Below are positions 9,310-16,495 of a stretch of DNA of 64,000 nt, one piece after another (the first letter of the stretch is position 1; each line of letters begins with the position of its first letter). The translations under genes were made by a program, and so were the position numbers. Under the pieces are notes generated by a model. The model searched no databases. It worked only from the letters and a program-made list of their open reading frames with translations, and had not been told where the DNA came from. Origin of the DNA: CAVXNP01 sp963763305 (GTDB lineage: Bacteria > Pseudomonadota > Gammaproteobacteria > Xanthomonadales > Rhodanobacteraceae); contig CAVXNP010000001.1 of NCBI GenBank assembly GCA_963763305.1, forward strand, positions 3,162,001 to 3,226,000, written 5' to 3'.

Positions 9310-9591
9310 TCAACCGTGGACTTGCTCACCCGGGTCCGTAGGTGAAGACAACTCGGCGTCGAGGCCCATGCGAATTCGCTCAAACGCCTGCTGCTCAGAT
9401 AACTGGGTTGTACGCGCATACGCGCGTGCCGCATGCCTTGCAATGTCTACAAGTAGCAGGCCCCACGCGGCAGGATCTTGCCAAGCAGTTTGGAGAACGC
9501 ACTCTTGAGATGCGCCCTCTGCTGTCCAAACCCGAAGAATCTCAAACGAGGACCGGCTTTGTGCCAAGGGTGGCGGATCAAGTTCCTTCAT
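9310..9591 (-). CDS. Cassette 22: DUF5076-like protein
   Basis: 93 residues from MKELDPPPLAQS. The features FEILRVWTAEG, DPAAWGLLLVDIARHAARA, then a helix ending IRMGLDAELSSPTD, resemble the short DUF5076 family of unknown function. An upstream in-frame extension would cross the attC and the IS end, so the ATG at 9591 is preferred. The gene stops just outside attC22. Confidence 0.65.
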   Translation of the reverse strand: MKELDPPPLAQSRSSFEILRVWTAEGASQECVLQTAWQDPAAWGLLLVDIARHAARAYARTTQLSEQQAFERIRMGLDAELSSPTDPGEQVHG

Positions 9592-9615
9592 GAGATGCGG
9601 GGCACTCCCTTTGCC

Positions 9616-9670
9616 GTATAACGCTGGAGTTAAGCGGCGCGCGGCTTTTCGCGCGTCCGCTTGGACGAGT
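9616..9670 (-). repeat. attC21 (major part, split by IS copy 1)
   Basis: The segment from GTATAAC to GGACGAGT is the outer two thirds of an attC. Its missing end, TTGTTAGAA at 11171-11179, lies on the far side of the insertion sequence next to cassette 21. Joined, the two parts give a normal site of about 63 bp, so the IS inserted between the R'' box and the next inner box. Confidence 0.88.
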
Positions 9671-9675
9671 AAAAA

Positions 9676-9748
9676 GAGACTTCCTCCCCTTTCGGCCTCG
9701 AGGGCCATGATGGTGTTGCGAACAACCGTCAGCAGAAGAGGAAGTCTC
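9676..9748 (+). promoter_or_regulatory. Inverted repeat enclosing the IS copy 1 leader
   Basis: GAGACTTCCTC at 9676-9686 is perfectly complementary to GAGGAAGTCTC at 9738-9748. The second arm contains the Shine-Dalgarno sequence of the transposase gene, whose ATG starts at 9750. Folding of a read-through transcript would hide the ribosome site. The same layout is present in copy 2 (14638-14710). Confidence 0.6.
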
Positions 9749-9749
9749 C

Positions 9750-10820
9750 ATGAGCACTATAACCATCGGCGTGGATTTGGCGAAGAACGTGTTTTCGACG
9801 TGCGCGGTGGACGGCGGCGGGCACATCCTGCGCCGGCTGGACCTGAAGCGGGATGCGTTTGCGCGGTGGCTGGCGCAGCTACCGGCTGGCACCGTGGTGG
9901 CGATGGAGGCGTGCAGTGGCGCGCATCACTGGGCACGGCGCTGCCTCGAGTATGGACTGCACCCACGACTGATTGCAGCGCAGTTCGTGACGCCCTTTCG
10001 CAAGAACCGCACGGCGAAGAACGACCGCAACGATGCAGAAGCCATCGCCACCGCAGCGCGTCAGGGCAACATGCGCTTTGTCGCGGTGAAGTCGGTCGAG
10101 CAGCAGGCCCGGCTTGCGTGCCATCGGGTGCGCGAGGGCTACAAGGCCGAATCGCTGGCGGTCGGCAACCGTATCCGGGGATTGCTCGCCGAGTTCGGGG
10201 TGGTGGTGGCGAAGAGCGATGGGGCGCTGCGGCGGTTGCTGGCCGACCTGGAAGCACAGTCGGGCTTGCCAGCCCCGTTCAAAGCACTGCTGCGGGATCT
10301 GGCTTCCCACTGGGCAAAGTTGCGCGAGGCCATCGACGCGTGCGATGCACGCATCGACGCCCACGCGCGGCAGGACGAGCAATGTGTACGCCTGCGTGCG
10401 ATCACCGGAATCGGGCCGATCACCGCCGATGCGGCGGTGGCCACCATCGGCAACGCCGGCGAGTTCAAGAACGGCCGGCAACTGGCCGCCTGGTTGGGCC
10501 TGGTGCCTACGCAGCACTCCAGCGGCGGCCGTGCCCGCCTCGGTACGATCAGCTGTCGGGGCGATGGCTACCTGCGCACGCTGCTGATCCAGGGCGCGCG
10601 CAGCAGCCTGCAGCGGGCCAAGGCGGTGGCGACGGAACGGGCAACGCCCGAACAGCTGTGGATTCGATCGCTGGACGGCCGATTGCCGTTCGGAAAGGTC
10701 ATCGTGGCCATCGCCAACAAGCACGCCCGACAGATCTGGGCCATGCTGGCGCACGAGCTGGACTACGATCCGCACGCTTGTCTGCGCCACCCCGTGCACC
10801 AGGCCAGGCAGGTCGCCTAG
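9750..10820 (+). CDS. IS110-family transposase, copy 1 (altered C-terminus)
   Basis: 356 residues. The N-terminal DEDD (RuvC-like) domain shows Asp9 in GVDLAKNVF, Glu near 52 in AMEACSG, and Asp pairs in NDRNDAEAI. The C-terminal part has GDGYLRTLLIQGARS with the conserved Ser. These enzymes move circular IS copies by RNA-guided recombination. The frame ends 13 residues earlier than in copy 2 because of a one-base difference (CCCCGTGC against CCCCGATGC) near 10790. The affected tail lies past the recognisable domains. The ribosome site AGGAAG precedes the ATG. Confidence 0.93.
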   Translation: MSTITIGVDLAKNVFSTCAVDGGGHILRRLDLKRDAFARWLAQLPAGTVVAMEACSGAHHWARRCLEYGLHPRLIAAQFVTPFRKNRTAKNDRNDAEAIATAARQGNMRFVAVKSVEQQARLACHRVREGYKAESLAVGNRIRGLLAEFGVVVAKSDGALRRLLADLEAQSGLPAPFKALLRDLASHWAKLREAIDACDARIDAHARQDEQCVRLRAITGIGPITADAAVATIGNAGEFKNGRQLAAWLGLVPTQHSSGGRARLGTISCRGDGYLRTLLIQGARSSLQRAKAVATERATPEQLWIRSLDGRLPFGKVIVAIANKHARQIWAMLAHELDYDPHACLRHPVHQARQVA

Positions 10821-11150
10821 CCACAGGGTTTCGCTTCATCGTCAGCGCGACGCGGTAGCAACGGGTCAGACCCACCCGGAGAGAACCTGACTAACATTCT
10901 GGCCGTCTAAACGTGTTTCGTTTGATCCACGAAACACCGACGACCCCGATGAACGAACGAGGTCTCCGGGCGCGGTTTATACCCTGGTCCGCACCAGCTA
11001 CACAGGTGCAACAAGACCGTCTAAGGAAATGCAGTCTGGCAATCGTTGAACCCGCACCGCACTGGCAAGCAACACGCATCACAGAAGGACAATACCGTGG
11101 CCAGCATTAGCCCGAAAGCTCAGGGCAAAAGCCTCATGCGCCCGGGCTTG
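10821..11150 (+). ncRNA. Candidate guide RNA (seekRNA/bridge RNA) region, IS copy 1
   Basis: About 330 bp without a credible gene between the transposase and the right IS end, the place where IS1111-type elements encode their guide RNA. Visible structure: a perfect 8-bp hairpin, GTGTTTCG with CGAAACAC, at 10913-10937. CTAACA (10891-10896) is complementary to the right target flank TGTTAG. AACGAG (about 10956-10961) equals part of the left target flank. CTAAGGA (11021-11027) equals the IS right end. Such short matches can occur by chance; assignment rests mainly on position and family. Confidence 0.5.
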
Positions 11151-11173
11151 ACGGGAAGTCTCCTAAGGAATTG

Positions 11174-11464
11174 TTAGAACTCAACGACACGTACATCGCC
11201 GACGAGCTCACCTGAAAGTTGCTCTGCAAGAAGGATAGCGTCTTGAAGTGTCTCGTCTGAGCCGTGGGATGCCGTGAGCATGAAGTATGAGTTTGAGCCG
11301 TCCCCAACGCACAATTCATCAATGACGTCCTCGATCCTTGATGCATCAACGCCAACAACCCCAACATAACCGACGCGCTCTTGAATCCACTGCGCAACGA
11401 TCGCATCGAGTTCCGGGCGGTAGCCGTGCAGTGAATGAAGAACAATCTTGCGCGAAGTGGCCAT
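11174..11464 (-). CDS. Cassette 21: hypothetical protein
   Basis: 96 residues starting MATSRKIVLHSLHGYRPELD. It looks like a compact alpha/beta protein with VGYVGVVGVDASRIEDVIDEL and a final DVRVVEF strand. I do not recognise the family. The stop codon TAA is read from the R'' box of the interrupted attC21, so the gene was intact before the IS arrived and remains intact. Confidence 0.6.
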   Translation of the reverse strand: MATSRKIVLHSLHGYRPELDAIVAQWIQERVGYVGVVGVDASRIEDVIDELCVGDGSNSYFMLTASHGSDETLQDAILLAEQLSGELVGDVRVVEF

Positions 11465-11468
11465 TGAG

Positions 11469-11525
11469 TTCTAACGCTGGAATTGAGCGGCGGCGGAGCC
11501 GTCCGCCTCGAATGAAATGTTAGAC
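11469..11525 (-). repeat. attC20
   Basis: Bounded by TTCTAAC and GTTAGAC. The inner arm is GGCGGCGGAGCCGTCC, and the sequence GCCTCGAATGAAAT differs slightly from its neighbours. It supplies the stop codon of cassette 20. Confidence 0.87.
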
Positions 11526-11792
11526 GCCATGCTGCGCACGCAACCGGTCATAGCACGCACCGCACAGAAGTTTGATGGCTGCAAACGCCTCGGAACGCTC
11601 ATTCCAATCCCCGGTAGAACCACCCTCGCGGAGGCGAATCTCCTCACATGCGGAGCACCAAGCATCACCGCGCGGGCCGCCCGACCAAAAGAACCCAACT
11701 TTCTCTCCAGTGCTGAGGGCGCCGACGAGATGCTGGCAAACGAAGGTTTCGTCTTGCTCTCCGTGTGTATGGCATTCGACAGTGTTGGTCAT
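11520..11792 (-). CDS. Cassette 20: small cysteine-rich, probably zinc-binding protein
   Basis: 90 residues with paired metal-ligand candidates: CHTHGEQ near the start, FVCQHLV, WCSACEE and LLCGACYDRL. Together they could form one or two zinc sites. The family is unknown to me. The stop codon TAA is the attC20 R'' box. Confidence 0.62.
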   Translation of the reverse strand: MTNTVECHTHGEQDETFVCQHLVGALSTGEKVGFFWSGGPRGDAWCSACEEIRLREGGSTGDWNERSEAFAAIKLLCGACYDRLRAQHGV

Positions 11793-11795
11793 GGG

Positions 11796-11858
11796 GTCTA
11801 ACGCTTGAGTTAAGCGGCGCGCGGCTTTTCGCGCGGCCGCTTGGACGAGTTGTTAGTG
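11796..11858 (-). repeat. attC19
   Basis: Bounded by GTCTAAC and GTTAGTG, with the longer inner arm GCGGCGCGCGG and CGCGCGGCCGC around a TTTT loop. The cassette 19 frame passes into it and ends at 11810. Confidence 0.88.
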
Positions 11859-12160
11859 CCCAGCTCCTGCAGTCGAGCCTCAATGGCCTGCCTATCAAGG
11901 TAGCGGGAATGAATTGGCCAGCACCGAGAGGCCGAAAAGCGAAACCCGGCGTACGCCCACAGTACGCCAAGAACGGAAAATATTGAGGCGACCACCATAG
12001 TTGGAAGCAGCGGCGCTACCGACAATGCCAGCACCGAGAGCACAACCAGCGACAGCCAAACGAGCGCTGGGGCCAGGAAGCCCGCGAATGGACGACTTGG
12101 CCCAACCTGGACGCGTCTCAGGACGGCGCGGAGATATTTTTGCTCTTGGGCAGGCGACAT
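11810..12160 (-). CDS. Cassette 19: two-helix membrane protein
   Basis: 116 residues. An N-terminal charged part (about 1-28) is followed by two hydrophobic segments (about 29-50 and 54-73) and a cytosolic tail. The final 15 residues, rich in Arg, Lys and Pro, are coded by attC19. No family recognised. Confidence 0.55.
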   Translation of the reverse strand: MSPAQEQKYLRAVLRRVQVGPSRPFAGFLAPALVWLSLVVLSVLALSVAPLLPTMVVASIFSVLGVLWAYAGFRFSASRCWPIHSRYLDRQAIEARLQELGTNNSSKRPREKPRAA

Positions 12161-12174
12161 GTTCTCGACTTGGA

Positions 12175-12234
12175 CACTAACGCTTGAGTTAAGCGGCGCG
12201 CGGTACGCGCGTCCGCTTGGACGAGTGGTTAGGC
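12175..12234 (-). repeat. attC18
   Basis: Bounded by CACTAAC and GTTAGGC, with the inner arm GCGCGCGGTACGCGCG. The stop of cassette 18 lies in its R'' box. Confidence 0.88.
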
Positions 12235-12498
12235 CTCATGCTGCCGCCAATTGAGGCCCACGGCGCTGTCTAGAAGCGTGTAGATGAGCTGGCATGCTGC
12301 GCTCTCCGAAAGGCCAGCTCGGACTTGCTGAAACTCTCCGCGCTCTTTGTACAAAACTTTCCATGCCTCGCCATCGTGCACCAGCGAGTAGGACTCGCTT
12401 TGCGGCGCGGGACCGTCCAGCGAGTACAGGCCTGGATGAACGCCTGCTCGTGACAACACAGCTTGGAGTTCCTGACGGTTCACGCGTTGCTCCACCAT
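12229..12498 (-). CDS. Cassette 18: hypothetical protein
   Basis: 89 residues. The central part, YSLVHDGEAWKVLYKERGEFQQV, looks like a short beta sheet and is flanked by helices, as in many small immunity-like proteins. That resemblance is general only, and no function is assigned. The ATG follows a GGTGGAGC-like purine stretch. Confidence 0.58.
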   Translation of the reverse strand: MVEQRVNRQELQAVLSRAGVHPGLYSLDGPAPQSESYSLVHDGEAWKVLYKERGEFQQVRAGLSESAACQLIYTLLDSAVGLNWRQHEA

Positions 12499-12501
12499 GA
12501 G

Positions 12502-12558
12502 GTCTAACGCTGGAGTTAAGCGGCGGCGTAGCCGTCCGCCTTGAACGAACTGTTAGCC
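12502..12558 (-). repeat. attC17
   Basis: Bounded by GTCTAAC and GTTAGCC, with the inner arm GGCGGCGTAGCCGTCC. Confidence 0.88.
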
Positions 12559-12969
12559 CTCAACTGGCTGGCGGATGAGAGCACGATACCTTGGATCTTC
12601 GCCTTGCAGTATGCGGCCATTGGACTTCTTCGAGGCTATGGTAAGGAGCTGGCGAGCCTCCACAAGATTTCCCTGCTCGTATACAACCTTTGCAATAAGG
12701 AACTCCGCCTCACCCAAATCGTGACGCTGCTCGCGAAAGGCGAGGCCGCGCTCCGCCCAAGCATGTGCCTCATCCAGACGCGCGAGTCGAAGCAAAATGG
12801 CCACAGCGTACTCAACGACTATGTACGCATTTGAGACGTTGGCTTTGTCGGTAGGCAAGTCGTTCCAGAGGACTGTCACCTCAGCGAACGCCTGCTCGTA
12901 TTGGCCACCCGAGTACAGTGCGCCAACCGACTGCAAAGATTGCATAACATCGAGCGAAGAATTTTCCAT
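12553..12969 (-). CDS. Cassette 17: TPR-like helical protein
   Basis: 138 residues, all helical by appearance. Repeated patterns such as ALYSGGQYEQAFAEVTVLW, LARLDEAHAWAERGLAFR and VYEQGNLVEARQLLTIA have the Gly/Ala/Tyr spacing of tetratricopeptide repeats. It would serve in protein binding. No partner is evident in the array. Confidence 0.62.
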   Translation of the reverse strand: MENSSLDVMQSLQSVGALYSGGQYEQAFAEVTVLWNDLPTDKANVSNAYIVVEYAVAILLRLARLDEAHAWAERGLAFREQRHDLGEAEFLIAKVVYEQGNLVEARQLLTIASKKSNGRILQGEDPRYRALIRQPVEG

Positions 12970-12973
12970 TGAG

Positions 12974-13033
12974 GGCTAACGCTGGAGTTAAGCGGCGCGC
13001 GGTACGCGCGTCCGCTTGGACGAGTGGTTAGGC
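12974..13033 (-). repeat. attC16
   Basis: Bounded by GGCTAAC and GTTAGGC, with the inner arm GCGCGCGGTACGCGCG, almost the same as attC18. Confidence 0.88.
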
Positions 13034-13297
13034 GCGCTCCCAACGGAAGCGAGCCTTTTGACCGGAAATACGCTTTGCGGCCTCCAGCAGGATAGCCAAG
13101 TCTTCTGCGGGTTTCTCGTAAGGATTGCCAATAGTGCCGCACTTGTCGCTGGCAACCGCAGCAAGCTGCCGCATGTCGTGAAGACGATCGAGGAAGTCCT
13201 GCAGCCCTGAAGACTCGGGCGCGACCTTGTCACCCACTCGCGCCGTGCGCTCCGGGTACTGTGCTTCGAGTGCCTTCCAAAGCTCGAAAGAGTCCAT
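13028..13297 (-). CDS. Cassette 16: hypothetical protein
   Basis: 89 residues, MDSFELWKALEAQYPERT and onwards. It is mostly helical with a basic end (GQKARFRWERA) that meets the attC16 stop codon. No family recognised. Confidence 0.55.
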   Translation of the reverse strand: MDSFELWKALEAQYPERTARVGDKVAPESSGLQDFLDRLHDMRQLAAVASDKCGTIGNPYEKPAEDLAILLEAAKRISGQKARFRWERA

Positions 13298-13303
13298 GTG
13301 CGC

Positions 13304-13360
13304 ACCTAACGCTGGAGTTGAGCGGCGGCGGAGCCGTCCGCCTCGAACGAGATGTTAGGC
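13304..13360 (-). repeat. attC15
   Basis: Bounded by ACCTAAC and GTTAGGC, with the inner arm GGCGGCGGAGCCGTCC. The TAA of cassette 15 is in the R'' box. Confidence 0.88.
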
Positions 13361-13657
13361 CTCACTAGCGCCACCCACTTTTTGATACAGCCGGCGCTTG
13401 CGCTTGAGAGGCCGTGCTTGCTCCTCAAGAAACTCTACTATGCCCAAGCAAATTGCCTTGTCGAGTATTGGCCTGTCTGGCGCGGAATAGTGTCTGGAAG
13501 CGAGTACACCAATTGCTGCTATTGCTTGCTGATCTAGCTGCAGAAGCTTATCCGCTGCATTTTCCTCTCCGTAAGCCACCAATTCCCTGATCAGGTCACG
13601 TGGATTGAAATTGACCGTGGAACGCGCGCCAGCGAGGACTTTTTCGGGATCGAGCAT
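13355..13657 (-). CDS. Cassette 15: hypothetical helical protein
   Basis: 100 residues from MLDPEKVLAGAR. The segment LVAYGEENAADKLLQLDQQAIAAIGVLA is followed by a helix and a strongly basic RPLKRKRRLYQKVGG near the end. It may bind nucleic acid or a membrane surface, but I cannot place it in a family. A longer upstream frame would cross attC14 and is rejected. Confidence 0.56.
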   Translation of the reverse strand: MLDPEKVLAGARSTVNFNPRDLIRELVAYGEENAADKLLQLDQQAIAAIGVLASRHYSAPDRPILDKAICLGIVEFLEEQARPLKRKRRLYQKVGGASEA

Positions 13658-13672
13658 AGTTGTTCCGATGAG

Positions 13673-13733
13673 GCCTAACGCAGAGTTAAGCGGCGCGCGT
13701 TTTTTGCGCGTCCGCTTGGACGCCGTGTTAGAC
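13673..13733 (-). repeat. attC14
   Basis: Bounded by GCCTAAC and GTTAGAC. It has CGCAGAGTTAAG instead of the usual CTGGAGTTAAG, and the loop end is a run of six T. Confidence 0.85.
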
Positions 13734-13971
13734 GGCGGTGCCCACACGAGACACAAGGCTGACCGAAGCCGAGACGCCCGACGCTTGAGCCCACCGACCG
13801 CCAGACGCTTGAAACAGCGGGTGCGTACAACGAAGCCGTGACACCGGCGCTGCTGCAAGCCGAGTGCGTAACGATTGCGCCGATGCAGGCCGAAGCTGCT
13901 TTGATGTTGATGCGTGCGATGGGCTGCATGTTGCGACGAACCACCCCTGAAATCAAAAGTGCGACACCGAC
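13734..13971 (-). other. Cassette 14: short cassette without a convincing gene
   Basis: The 238 bp between attC14 and attC13 hold no frame that both starts well and ends inside the cassette. The best leftward frame begins at the ATG at 13929 (MQPIARINIKAASAC), has a weak signal-peptide look and continues through attC14 to 13675. It could be a gene of about 84 codons with an attC-coded tail, or the cassette may be non-coding. Confidence 0.45.
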
Positions 13972-14029
13972 GGCTAACGCTGGAGTTAAGCGGCGCCGGC
14001 ACGGCGTCCGCTTGGACGACTGGTTAGAC
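13972..14029 (-). repeat. attC13
   Basis: Bounded by GGCTAAC and GTTAGAC. The inner arm is short (GGCGCCGGCACGGCGTCC). Confidence 0.87.
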
Positions 14030-14036
14030 GACCACC

Positions 14037-14567
14037 CTAGTCGCGTACCCAGACACCGGAGTCGTACATGAGTCGCATTGTGTAATTCACTTGCAAGGTC
14101 TGATTGGCCTCGCATTGTATTACCGTGGTGCGTTCCGGTGATCCTGGGGCAGTTACGAATATGGACGACTTTCCTCGAAGGGGGTCGACAAGAGCGTATT
14201 GATACCCATCGTTCGCAAATTCGATCGACGCATCGCCATTCACAAACGAGGTGTACTTGAACAAACCCAGCGGTGGCTTCTTCAGGGACGGGAACGTAAA
14301 TGTGAGCTTGCCGCCGTTGGAAGCCCGGTACTGCATGTAGCCGGACGTACGAGCCACCACACGTGACGAGCAGAGCGAGAATACTCTTTTATGGTCTTTG
14401 CAACTCCACAATGTGATCTCATCCTTAGTACAGAGAGGGCTCCGAATGTACTCGTTACGGTACTGATCCCATCTTGCATTTGTGATTGACGAAACTGGCG
14501 TTCCTCCTTGTGCAGGAGTGATCGTAGTAGCTAAGGCTACAAGTAGCGGCAACAATGGCTTAGTCAT
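14037..14567 (-). CDS. Cassette 13: secreted hypothetical protein
   Basis: 176 residues with a signal peptide (MTKPLLPLLVALATTITPAQG). The mature part is beta-rich and has five Cys, including PLCTKDEITLWSCKDHKR and VIQCEANQ, which could form disulfides in the periplasm. Base composition is lower in GC than the surrounding chromosome. Family unknown. It is the longest secreted product in the array. Confidence 0.62.
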   Translation of the reverse strand: MTKPLLPLLVALATTITPAQGGTPVSSITNARWDQYRNEYIRSPLCTKDEITLWSCKDHKRVFSLCSSRVVARTSGYMQYRASNGGKLTFTFPSLKKPPLGLFKYTSFVNGDASIEFANDGYQYALVDPLRGKSSIFVTAPGSPERTTVIQCEANQTLQVNYTMRLMYDSGVWVRD

Positions 14568-14579
14568 ACATTTCGTGGT

Positions 14580-14632
14580 GTCTAACGCTGGAGTTAAGCG
14601 GCGCGCGGTACGCGCGTCCGCCTTGAACGAGT
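14580..14632 (-). repeat. attC12 (major part, split by IS copy 2)
   Basis: From GTCTAAC to GAACGAGT. The missing R'' end, GTTGTTAGGT, is at 16134-16143 beside cassette 12. The break is at the same place as in attC21, although this arm reads CCTTGAACGAGT where the other reads GCTTGGACGAGT. Confidence 0.88.
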
Positions 14633-14711
14633 AAAAAGAGACTTCCTCCCCTTACGGCCTCGAGGGCCATGATGGTGTTGCGAACAACCGTCAGCAGAAG
14701 AGGAAGTCTCC

Positions 14712-15821
14712 ATGAGCACTATAACCATCGGCGTGGATTTGGCGAAGAACGTGTTTTCGACGTGCGCGGTGGACGGCGGCGGGCACATCCTGCGCCGGCT
14801 GGACCTGAAGCGGGATGCGTTTGCGCGGTGGCTGGCGCAGCTACCGGCTGGCACCGTGGTGGCGATGGAGGCGTGCAGTGGCGCGCATCACTGGGCACGG
14901 CGCTGCCTCGAGTATGGACTGCACCCACGACTGATTGCAGCGCAGTTCGTGACGCCCTTTCGCAAGAACCGCACGGCGAAGAACGACCGCAACGATGCAG
15001 AAGCCATCGCCACCGCAGCGCGTCAGGGCAACATGCGCTTTGTCGCGGTGAAGTCGGTCGAGCAGCAGGCCCGGCTTGCGTGCCATCGGGTGCGCGAGGG
15101 CTACAAGGCCGAATCGCTGGCGGTCGGCAACCGTATCCGGGGATTGCTCGCCGAGTTCGGGGTGGTGGTGGCGAAGAGCGATGGGGCGCTGCGGCGGTTG
15201 CTGGCCGACCTGGAAGCACAGTCGGGCTTGCCAGCCCCGTTCAAAGCACTGCTGCGGGATCTGGCTTCCCACTGGGCAAAGTTGCGCGAGGCCATCGACG
15301 CGTGCGATGCACGCATCGACGCCCACGCGCGGCAGGACGAGCAATGTGTACGCCTGCGTGCGATCACCGGAATCGGGCCGATCACCGCCGATGCGGCGGT
15401 GGCCACCATCGGCAACGCCGGCGAGTTCAAGAACGGCCGGCAACTGGCCGCCTGGTTGGGCCTGGTGCCTACGCAGCACTCCAGCGGCGGCCGTGCCCGC
15501 CTCGGTACGATCAGCTGTCGGGGCGATGGCTACCTGCGCACGCTGCTGATCCAGGGCGCGCGCAGCAGCCTGCAGCGGGCCAAGGCGGTGGCGACGGAAC
15601 GGGCAACGCCCGAACAGCTGTGGATTCGATCGCTGGACGGCCGATTGCCGTTCGGAAAGGTCATCGTGGCCATCGCCAACAAGCACGCCCGACAGATCTG
15701 GGCCATGCTGGCGCACGAGCTGGACTACGATCCGCACGCTTGTCTGCGCCACCCCGATGCACCAGGCCAGGCAGGTCGCCTAGCCACAGGGTTTCGCTTC
15801 ATCGTCAGCGCGACGCGGTAG
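14712..15821 (+). CDS. IS110-family transposase, copy 2
   Basis: 369 residues, identical to copy 1 up to the last dozen or so residues. Here the frame continues to ATGFRFIVSATR. The catalytic Asp/Glu set and the C-terminal Ser motif are intact. Which of the two C-termini is original cannot be decided from this window. The leader carries the same inverted repeat over its ribosome site. Confidence 0.93.
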   Translation: MSTITIGVDLAKNVFSTCAVDGGGHILRRLDLKRDAFARWLAQLPAGTVVAMEACSGAHHWARRCLEYGLHPRLIAAQFVTPFRKNRTAKNDRNDAEAIATAARQGNMRFVAVKSVEQQARLACHRVREGYKAESLAVGNRIRGLLAEFGVVVAKSDGALRRLLADLEAQSGLPAPFKALLRDLASHWAKLREAIDACDARIDAHARQDEQCVRLRAITGIGPITADAAVATIGNAGEFKNGRQLAAWLGLVPTQHSSGGRARLGTISCRGDGYLRTLLIQGARSSLQRAKAVATERATPEQLWIRSLDGRLPFGKVIVAIANKHARQIWAMLAHELDYDPHACLRHPDAPGQAGRLATGFRFIVSATR

Positions 15822-16113
15822 CAACGGGTCAGACCCACCCGGAGAGAACCTGACTAACATTCTGGCCGTCTAAACGTGTTTCGTTTGATCCACGAAACAC
15901 CGACGACCCCGATGAACGAACGAGGTCTCCGGGCGCGGTTTATACCCTGGTCCGCACCAGCTACATCAGGTGCAACAAGACCGTCTAAGGAAATGCAGTC
16001 TGGCAATCGTTGAACCCGCACCGCACTGGCAAGCAACACGCATCACAGAAGGACAACACCGTGGCCAGCATTAGCCCGAAAGCTCAGGGCAAAAGCCTCA
16101 TGCGCCCGGGCTT
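15822..16113 (+). ncRNA. Candidate guide RNA region, IS copy 2
   Basis: The counterpart of the non-coding end of copy 1, with the same 8-bp hairpin (GTGTTTCG / CGAAACAC), CTAACA and CTAAGGA stretches and one extra T near 15966. Conservation between copies fits recent transposition as well as function. Confidence 0.5.
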
Positions 16114-16137
16114 GACGGGAAGTCTCCTAAGGAGTTG

Positions 16138-16434
16138 TTAGGTGCGGCGATGGATGCCCAGGCGCACCTTTGCTGCGTACGGAAGGTACCTTTGTTGCAG
16201 CTCGTACTGGACTGCTGAGATTGTGCTTGGCAGCTCTTCTGGCTGCCACCCTTCAAGCTCACGCACGGCGATGAAGCCCATGGTGAGCTCTTCGAGGCGG
16301 TCGGGTGGCTCAGTGCCAGAAAGCACGGCCTGACAGTACTGAAGCTGGCGCAGAACCGAAGCACGCCAAGACAGCTCCTGCGGGAGCGCCTCAACCTGCT
16401 TTGCTGCCCACTCGATTTGCTGCGCAGTGTCCAT
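16138..16434 (-). CDS. Cassette 12: hypothetical protein, paralogue of cassette 11
   Basis: 98 residues, MDTAQQIEWAAKQVEALPQ and onwards, helical, with LEELTMGFIAVRELEGWQPEELPSTI in the middle and a basic end. It differs from the cassette 11 product at only about five positions. Function unknown. Its stop codon is the R'' half left on the right side of IS copy 2. Confidence 0.62.
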   Translation of the reverse strand: MDTAQQIEWAAKQVEALPQELSWRASVLRQLQYCQAVLSGTEPPDRLEELTMGFIAVRELEGWQPEELPSTISAVQYELQQRYLPYAAKVRLGIHRRT

Positions 16435-16437
16435 TGC

Positions 16438-16495
16438 ACCTAACGCTGGAGTTAAGCGGCGGCGGTACGCCGTCCGCTTGGACGAGTGGTTAGGT
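16438..16495 (-). repeat. attC11
   Basis: Bounded by ACCTAAC and GTTAGGT, with inner arm GGCGGCGGTACGCCGTCC. It differs from attC10 and attC12 in the stem although cassettes 11 and 12 are near-copies. Confidence 0.88.

Larger units (their letters stand above)
9671..11170 (+). mobile_element. IS110-family (IS1111/attC-type) insertion sequence, copy 1
   Basis: About 1.5 kb with one transposase gene. Subterminal inverted repeats are GAGACTTCC (9676-9684) and GGAAGTCTC (11154-11162). No long target duplication is visible. The element lies within attC21, oriented against the cassette genes. The transposase sits towards the left end and about 330 bp of non-coding DNA follows it, the arrangement of the IS1111 subgroup. 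A known branch of that subgroup targets attC sites. Copy 2 at 14633 is nearly identical and has the same position and direction in its attC. Confidence 0.92.
14633..16133 (+). mobile_element. IS110-family (IS1111/attC-type) insertion sequence, copy 2
   Basis: It has the same length and ends as copy 1: GAGACTTCC at 14638-14646 and GGAAGTCTC near the right end (16117-16125). I see four differences from copy 1: one T/A near the left end, one-base indels near the transposase C-terminus and in the 3' non-coding part, and one T/C near the right end. Flanking attC arms also differ, so this is a separate insertion and not an assembly repeat. It lies in the same direction as copy 1, 3.5 kb away. Confidence 0.92.

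Noticed and set aside
13355..14002. A 215-codon frame covering cassettes 14 and 15
   Set aside because: It runs through attC14 and part of attC13; only the last 100 codons, inside cassette 15, have a credible start.
9671..16133. IS copies as an assembly duplication
   Set aside because: The copies differ at four positions and have different attC arms and neighbours on both sides.
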